DNA of 64,000 nt, taken from contig NZ_SNWR01000001.1 of the NCBI RefSeq assembly GCF_004362215.1, positions 2,296,001 through 2,360,000 on the forward strand, written 5' to 3'. A program made the position numbers and the translations under genes. This DNA comes from Paractinoplanes brasiliensis. Lineage in GTDB: Bacteria > Actinomycetota > Actinomycetes > Mycobacteriales > Micromonosporaceae. Below are positions 60,105 through 64,000 of the stretch, one piece after another (the stretch's first letter is position 1; each line of letters starts with the position of its first letter). A model generated the notes under the pieces. It ran no database searches, was not told the origin of the DNA, and saw only the letters and a list, made by a program, of their open reading frames with translations.

Positions 60105-61568
60105 ATGGGCTATGCCGAGAAACGAGGAAATCTCTACCGTGCGCGGTGGCGCGGCCCGGACGGAACGCTGGAATCCCAGCCGGGTTTCGCCACCAAGAAA
60201 GCAGCAGAGAAGTACGCCCAGGACCAGGAGGCGGCGATCCGGGCACATCGCTACGTCGATCCCCGGGGAGCCCGGATGACGTTGACCGATTGGGTAAACG
60301 TCTGGTTCTCCGGTCTCGACCTCGAACCGAGCACGATGGACAACTACCGCTATCTCCTCGAAGTGTTCGTGCTTCCGGCGTTCGGTCAGAATTCCTTATT
60401 GTCGCTCACCAGCGAGGGAATCGCTAAATGGGAGCGTGGTTTGGTAGCCAACGGCTACTCGAAGAAGACAGCTTCCAACGCTCGCGGCACTCTCTCGTCG
60501 GCGCTCTCGGACGCGGTTCCCCGCTACATCCCGCTGAATCCTGCCGCCAAGAAGAAGGGAAAGGGCCGCAAGGGCGGTAGCCGGGTAGACCGTATTGAGA
60601 CGGCCGCGAAAGTGTGGGCGTCTCCGTTACAGGCTCTGCTTATCGCGGAACGGGCGGCGGTCATCTCGGGCGGCGACGCCACCTTCATCGCGTGCGTCAC
60701 CATCGCGTACACCGGCTGCCGCTGGAGCGAACTTGTAGGCTTGTCGCCTGCGCTGATTCACGATGATGCGATTGATCTGCATTGGAAGCTGTACGAGCTC
60801 AACGGGCGCTTCTACCGCGGCCGGCCGAAGGACGGTTCCATGCGCACCGTCGCCATACCGCCGTTCTTGAACGGCCTTTTGGCGCGACACCTGACGTCGG
60901 GCGCGCCGCTCAAGTGCGCCTGTACGTCGCGGCCCGATGCCGACGGCGTCTCGTGGTGCACGGGAGACTCGTACGCGTTTCTGACATCACAGGGCAGCCA
61001 CTATCGCCGATCGAATTTCAGCGAGCGGCTGTTCCGGCCCGCCGCCGACGGCTGGTATCCGCCGCGGGCTCCGGCCCGAGCACGAATGCCGGTGCTGGTC
61101 GACCACCAGCATCCGTGGCCCGGTAGCCCGTTGCCGCCCTGGCCGGCTGTGCAGTCTGGACAGCCGTTCACGCCGCCGCAAGGGCGCGGCCGGCCCCGCC
61201 TCACGGACGACTCGCGTGTGGCCAGTTGGCTACCGGTGCTGCCGGGGCTGACACCACACGGGCAGAGGCACGGCTATCAGACGTGGCTCGATGAGGACGG
61301 CATCCCGTACGTCGCGCAGTCGCAGCAGATGGGCCATGAGGTGCCCGGCATGCGCGGGATCTACAGCCACGTGACCGATCGCATGCTCGGCGAGATCCGC
61401 GACGCGCTGCAGCAGCGATGGGTGACGGCTCTGCGAGCTCGCGCGGCCCTGTCGCCCACGTCTGCTGTCCCGGCTCTGAACGCGGCCCTGTTGGCGCTGC
61501 GCGGAGCCCCTGGAACGCCCGCCGCGGGAGCCCTCGCTCCCAAACCGCTCCCAGAATCGGACACCTGA
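60105..61568 (+). CDS. int: Tyrosine recombinase integrase
   Basis: 487 aa from ATG 60105 (RBS GAAAGGAAG). N-terminal arm-binding domain (YAEKRGNLYRARWRGPDGTL), SAM-like core-binding domain (about 65-165, WVNVWFSGLDLEPSTMDNYRY), catalytic domain with Arg206 (TGCRWSEL), His385-x2-Arg388 (PHGQRHGYQTW), His411 (MGHEVPG) and Tyr420 (IYSHVTDRM). An insertion with CACTSRPDADGVSWC may bind zinc. Adjacent to attR; integrates into the tRNA-His 3' end. Confidence 0.95.
   Translation: MGYAEKRGNLYRARWRGPDGTLESQPGFATKKAAEKYAQDQEAAIRAHRYVDPRGARMTLTDWVNVWFSGLDLEPSTMDNYRYLLEVFVLPAFGQNSLLSLTSEGIAKWERGLVANGYSKKTASNARGTLSSALSDAVPRYIPLNPAAKKKGKGRKGGSRVDRIETAAKVWASPLQALLIAERAAVISGGDATFIACVTIAYTGCRWSELVGLSPALIHDDAIDLHWKLYELNGRFYRGRPKDGSMRTVAIPPFLNGLLARHLTSGAPLKCACTSRPDADGVSWCTGDSYAFLTSQGSHYRRSNFSERLFRPAADGWYPPRAPARARMPVLVDHQHPWPGSPLPPWPAVQSGQPFTPPQGRGRPRLTDDSRVASWLPVLPGLTPHGQRHGYQTWLDEDGIPYVAQSQQMGHEVPGMRGIYSHVTDRMLGEIRDALQQRWVTALRARAALSPTSAVPALNAALLALRGAPGTPAAGALAPKPLPESDT
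61535..61553 (+). promoter_or_regulatory. Candidate integrase arm-type sites, right end
   Basis: CGCTCCCA at 61535-61542 and 61546-61553, 11 bp apart, inside the last codons of int and 67 bp from attR. Same boxes and step as at 42101-42119. Confidence 0.5.
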
Positions 61569-61571
61569 CGG

Positions 61572-61608
61572 CAAGAGGCCTGACCGCAATGTGCGATCAG
61601 GCCTCTTG
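61572..61608. terminator. Strong hairpin between int and tRNA-His
   Basis: CAAGAGGCCTGA (61572-61583) and TCAGGCCTCTTG (61597-61608), 12-bp perfect stem. It ends int and, on the other strand, follows the tRNA 3' end, so it replaces the displaced tRNA terminator. Confidence 0.8.
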
Positions 61609-61619
61609 ACCTGCAATTC

Positions 61620-61672
61620 CGATGGGGTGATCGACGGGACTTGAACCCGCGACCCCCTGGACCACAACCAGG
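61620..61672 (-). repeat. attR core, inside intact tRNA-His
   Basis: 53 bp identical to 41946-41998. Overlaps tRNA positions from the anticodon loop to the CCA end, plus three further bases. Confidence 0.92.
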
Positions 61673-61699
61673 TGCTCTACCAACTGAGCTACGACCACC
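61623..61699 (-). tRNA. tRNA-His (GTG)
   Basis: 77 nt with an encoded CCA end and the His-specific extra G at -1 opposite discriminator C. Acceptor GTGGTCG pairs with CGATCAC. Anticodon stem CCTGG/CCAGG with loop TTGTGGT, anticodon GTG. D-arm and T-arm normal. This gene is the element's integration site; its 3' half is remade by the element. Confidence 0.96.
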
Positions 61700-61797
61700 A
61701 TCGCGCACGAGGATGCATCCCCGTGGTGCTGGACAATCATAGCCGCATGACGCAGGCGGCTGTCGAGCGGGTTCCCGGCTCGGACGGGTGACCCTTC

Positions 61798-62409
61798 CTA
61801 CACGCTGCCGCCCGGCTCCAGCAGGTCGGCGGCGATCGCCTTGGCCGCCTCGACGTCGGGACCGGGCAGCGGCACGAAGATCGCGCGGCGGTAGTACTCG
61901 AGCTCGCGGATGCTCTCGAGGATGTCGGCGAGCGCACGGTGGGCCAGGCCCTTGGCCGGCTGACCGAAATACACCCGCGGATACCAGCGGCGGCACAGCT
62001 CCTTGATCGAGGAGACGTCGATCATGCGGTAGTGCAGGAACGAGTCGAGGGCCGGCATGTCGCGGGCCAGGAAACCGCGATCGGTCGCGATCGAGTTGCC
62101 GCAGAGCGGGGCGGTGCGCGGGTTCGGAACGAACTGCTGCACGTACGCCAGCACGGCCTGCTCGGCCTCGGCCATCGTGATCGTGGAGGCGCGCACCTCG
62201 TCGGTCAGCCCCGATTTGGCGTGCATGTCACGCACCACGGGCGGCATCGCGTCGAGCGCGGCGTCGTCGGCGTGAATGACCAGGTCGACGCCCTCGCCGA
62301 GCACATTGAGGTCGGCATCGGTGACCAGCGCGGCGACCTCGATGAGCTTGTCCTTGCCCAGGTCGAGGCCCGTCATCTCACAGTCGATCCACACCAAATG
62401 ATCAGCCAC
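61798..62409 (-). CDS. orn: Oligoribonuclease
   Basis: 203 aa from GTG 62409; longer starts add an unconserved Arg/Pro leader. DEDDh exonuclease motifs: WIDCEMTGLDL (Exo I), CGNSIATDRGFLARDMP (Exo II) and HRALADILESIRELEYYR (Exo III with His). Degrades 2-5-nt RNA and pGpG, the product of c-di-GMP phosphodiesterases such as the EAL protein at 21 kb. Confidence 0.95.
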   Translation of the reverse strand: MADHLVWIDCEMTGLDLGKDKLIEVAALVTDADLNVLGEGVDLVIHADDAALDAMPPVVRDMHAKSGLTDEVRASTITMAEAEQAVLAYVQQFVPNPRTAPLCGNSIATDRGFLARDMPALDSFLHYRMIDVSSIKELCRRWYPRVYFGQPAKGLAHRALADILESIRELEYYRRAIFVPLPGPDVEAAKAIAADLLEPGGSV

Positions 62410-62593
62410 CCGCACAGCGTACGCCGCGACGGGATGGACCGGTGTCACCTCCTGCCCTGCCACCCTCCCGGGACGAGCGGCGCGACCTGGCAGTTTGCCC
62501 GCTTTGGGGGAAGGATCCCGCCGTTCGGCCCGCAACGGGTCTAAACTGGTCTTAACGGACGAAGCCCCCTTCGGTTACTCCGTTCCCCCCGGT

Positions 62594-62672
62594 GAAGGGC
62601 CCTCCACGTCGGCAGCGTGGAGGGCCCTTCCGGCCGTACGGGAAGAGGCCGCCCGGGTGTGGGGCGGCCTCT
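62594..62672. terminator. Tandem strong hairpins downstream of the H1-like gene
   Basis: GAAGGGCCCTCCACG (62594-62608) with CGTGGAGGGCCCTTC (62616-62630), perfect 15 bp; AGAGGCCGCCC (62644-62654) with GGGCGGCCTCT (62662-62672), perfect 11 bp. They separate the two minus-strand genes. Confidence 0.8.
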
Positions 62673-62703
62673 CGGATCCGGTGGATTCGTGCTGTCCCCG
62701 GCC

Positions 62704-64000
62704 TCAGTCGTTGCCGTCCGGCTGATCGGCCGGCGACGTCGAGCGGCGGCGGCGCCTCGGCGGGGTGCCGGACAGCAGATCGGCTGCCTCCTGCTGATAC
62801 GCCGCGAGCCAAGCGGCCGGCGTCCCGCTTCCCGCCGGGATGGCCCCGGTGCTGGTCCGCAACGGGACATCCACGACCGGGCGGGCCGGCCTGGGGGTGG
62901 CCGACCTGGTCGCGGCCGCCGACGTGCCGGTCGCGGCCGCCTTTGCCGCTTTGGCGGGTGCGGCCTTCGCTGCTGCTTTGGCGGGGGCAGCCTTGGCCGG
63001 GGTCTTGCTCGCCGCCGACTTGCTCGCCTTGGCCGTGGTGGCCTTCGCCGCGGTGGCCTTCGCCGCGGTGGCCCTGGTCGCCGTCGACTTGGCCGCCGTC
63101 GACTTGGCGGCCTTTGCGGCGGCGGTCCGCGCTCTGGCCGGCTTGTCGGCCTCCGGGTCGGTGGTCTTGGAGCTACGCGTACGGGTGGTCCGCGTCTTGG
63201 GCTTGGCCGGCGTTGCCTCGGTGGCCGCAACACCGGTCCCACCGTCGTCGATCATGTCGGCGGCCGGCTCGGACCCGACAGCCGACTCGGACGCAGCCCT
63301 CGCGGCCACCGTCTGGGCCGCCTTACGCCAGGCCGCGGGCGCGGGCCGGTTCGTCCCGTTGCCCGGAAGCCGGCCCACCGCCGACGGGATCGTGGCGCTC
63401 CCATCGATACGGCTCTGGGCCTGCGCCAAGAGGTCCCGGTTCGCGCCCCGAGAACCCGCCTTCGCGTCGTCGCCCTCCTTCGACCCGCTCGCGACGGCCT
63501 CCCCGGCGCCCGCCGGGGTCGCAGCCACAGCGAACCCGTCGACATCAGCGGCCTCCCCACTGGCACCGGCCGGCGACTGGACCTCTCCCCGGGCACCGAC
63601 CGGCGTCTCAGCCCCTCCCCCGGCACCGACCAGCGTCTCAGCCCCTCCCCCGGCACCGACCAGCGTCTCGGCCTCGACGGGCGCACGGAGCCCGGCCAGG
63701 TCGGTGGCGGGCGTGCCCTGGTCACGCACAGCGTCAGCACTCCCGCCCCGGGCCATGGCCTCCAACGGGATTTCGACAGACCGGGCATCCGTTGACGGCC
63801 CGGTTCTTCCCGGCGTGGCGTCGACGGAGTTGGTGTCGGGTGCCGAGGCTCCGCTCACCGACGCGACATCCCCGGCGGGGGCTGAACGGCCGTTGACGTG
63901 ACCGCTCCCGCCCGCTGAAGCCGGTCGGTCGTTGGTGCGACCAGTCTGGCCTGTTGAAGCGGGTCGGCCGCTGGAGTAGCCGGCCTCGCCCGCGGAAGCC
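62704..64000 (-). CDS. Histone H1-like Lys/Ala/Pro-rich protein (N-terminus outside window)
   Basis: The frame has no stop up to base 64000 on the minus strand, so the start is probably beyond the edge; an in-frame GTG at 63858 is possible but upstream codons continue the same repeats (GRPASTGQTG, DRPASAGGSG). The C-terminal half has K-A-A/T-A-K repeats (TAAKSTATRATAAKATAAK) like H1-type bacterial nucleoid proteins, ending in RRRRRSTSPADQPDGND. A short conserved segment (PAAWLAAYQQEAADLLSG) precedes the tail. Likely a DNA-binding, chromatin-like protein. Confidence 0.7.
   Translation of the reverse strand, partial: ASAGEAGYSSGRPASTGQTGRTNDRPASAGGSGHVNGRSAPAGDVASVSGASAPDTNSVDATPGRTGPSTDARSVEIPLEAMARGGSADAVRDQGTPATDLAGLRAPVEAETLVGAGGGAETLVGAGGGAETPVGARGEVQSPAGASGEAADVDGFAVAATPAGAGEAVASGSKEGDDAKAGSRGANRDLLAQAQSRIDGSATIPSAVGRLPGNGTNRPAPAAWRKAAQTVAARAASESAVGSEPAADMIDDGGTGVAATEATPAKPKTRTTRTRSSKTTDPEADKPARARTAAAKAAKSTAAKSTATRATAAKATAAKATTAKASKSAASKTPAKAAPAKAAAKAAPAKAAKAAATGTSAAATRSATPRPARPVVDVPLRTSTGAIPAGSGTPAAWLAAYQQEAADLLSGTPPRRRRRSTSPADQPDGND
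63592..63673 (-). repeat. 30-bp tandem repeat inside the H1-like gene
   Basis: Two full units (63592-63621, 63622-63651) and a partial third, encoding AGGGAETLVG-type decapeptides. Likely to vary in copy number. Confidence 0.85.

Larger units (their letters stand above)
41946..61672. mobile_element. AICE-type integrative and conjugative element in tRNA-His
   Basis: Bounded by a 53-bp exact direct repeat (41946-41998 and 61620-61672) of the tRNA-His 3' half; repeat unit to repeat unit is 19,674 bp. The content is the AICE set: Int and Xis beside the intact tRNA, PrimPol plus helicase-like replication genes, an FtsK/SpoIIIE-type Tra, a Nudix gene, many small conserved genes, and a methyltransferase. 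The left third (42.6-46.4 kb) is cargo with visibly lower G+C and a different codon style. No type IV secretion genes, as expected for AICEs, which move double-stranded DNA by a single translocase. Confidence 0.93.

Overview
The window is high-G+C actinobacterial DNA. Gene content (GH87-type glucanase with CARDB repeats, CtaG/DUF2243 pair, several ECF sigma/anti-sigma pairs, a MoxR-DUF58-VWA-VWA operon, a histone H1-like Lys/Ala/Pro protein) and an integrated actinomycete conjugative element suggest a filamentous actinomycete, most likely Micromonosporaceae (Actinoplanes or a relative). That placement is inference from gene content.

Left chromosomal part (1-41.9 kb). It opens inside a secreted alpha-glucanase. 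A small cluster (49-aa protein, DUF2243, CtaG-like, DUF2171-like) follows, bracketed by two inverted copies of a ~105-bp repeat. Then come an SGNH lipoprotein, a sigma factor with a membrane-anchored partner, an EamA-like exporter, a second sigma/anti-sigma pair, a YVTN beta-propeller protein, a secreted beta-rich protein, a PucR-type regulator, an HtrA-like protease, the MoxR-DUF58-VWA-VWA operon, two nucleotide-cleaning enzymes, a sigma-factor/EAL operon, an ornithine decarboxylase divergent from a LuxR-type regulator (three GGTGACGG boxes at exact 17-bp steps between them), a large subtilisin, a third sigma/anti-sigma pair, a CE4 deacetylase with a cellulose-binding module, and a secreted trypsin-like protease. 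At 35.5-38.1 kb a 237-aa beta-rich protein is followed, with no spacer, by a CHAT (caspase-like) protease. This looks like a bacterial gasdermin/protease suicide pair and is the most interesting chromosomal locus. A lactate permease and a hybrid sensor kinase complete this part.

Integrated element (41,946-61,672). A 53-bp direct repeat of the tRNA-His 3' half bounds a ~19.7-kb AICE-type element. The intact tRNA-His(GTG) is at the right end next to integrase. From left to right it carries: a lower-G+C cargo segment with a cytosolic/4-TM membrane gene pair (RexAB- or Kiwa-like layout) and an opposing HTH-sensor/PP2C pair; a regulatory region with four AGGGGG-centred repeats; a long operon of very small genes broken by alternating hairpins; a Nudix gene; an FtsK/SpoIIIE-type DNA translocase (Tra); a palindrome cluster (candidate transfer site); small zinc-binding proteins; a cytosine-5 DNA methyltransferase; PrimPol and a helicase-like replication protein; an iteron-like TGCGGAGAT array; Xis and Int. 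Paired CGCTCCC boxes with identical 11-bp spacing near both ends are probable integrase arm sites.

Right chromosomal part (61.7-64 kb). Oligoribonuclease, a pair of strong hairpins, and a histone H1-like protein whose N-terminal part continues past the window edge.
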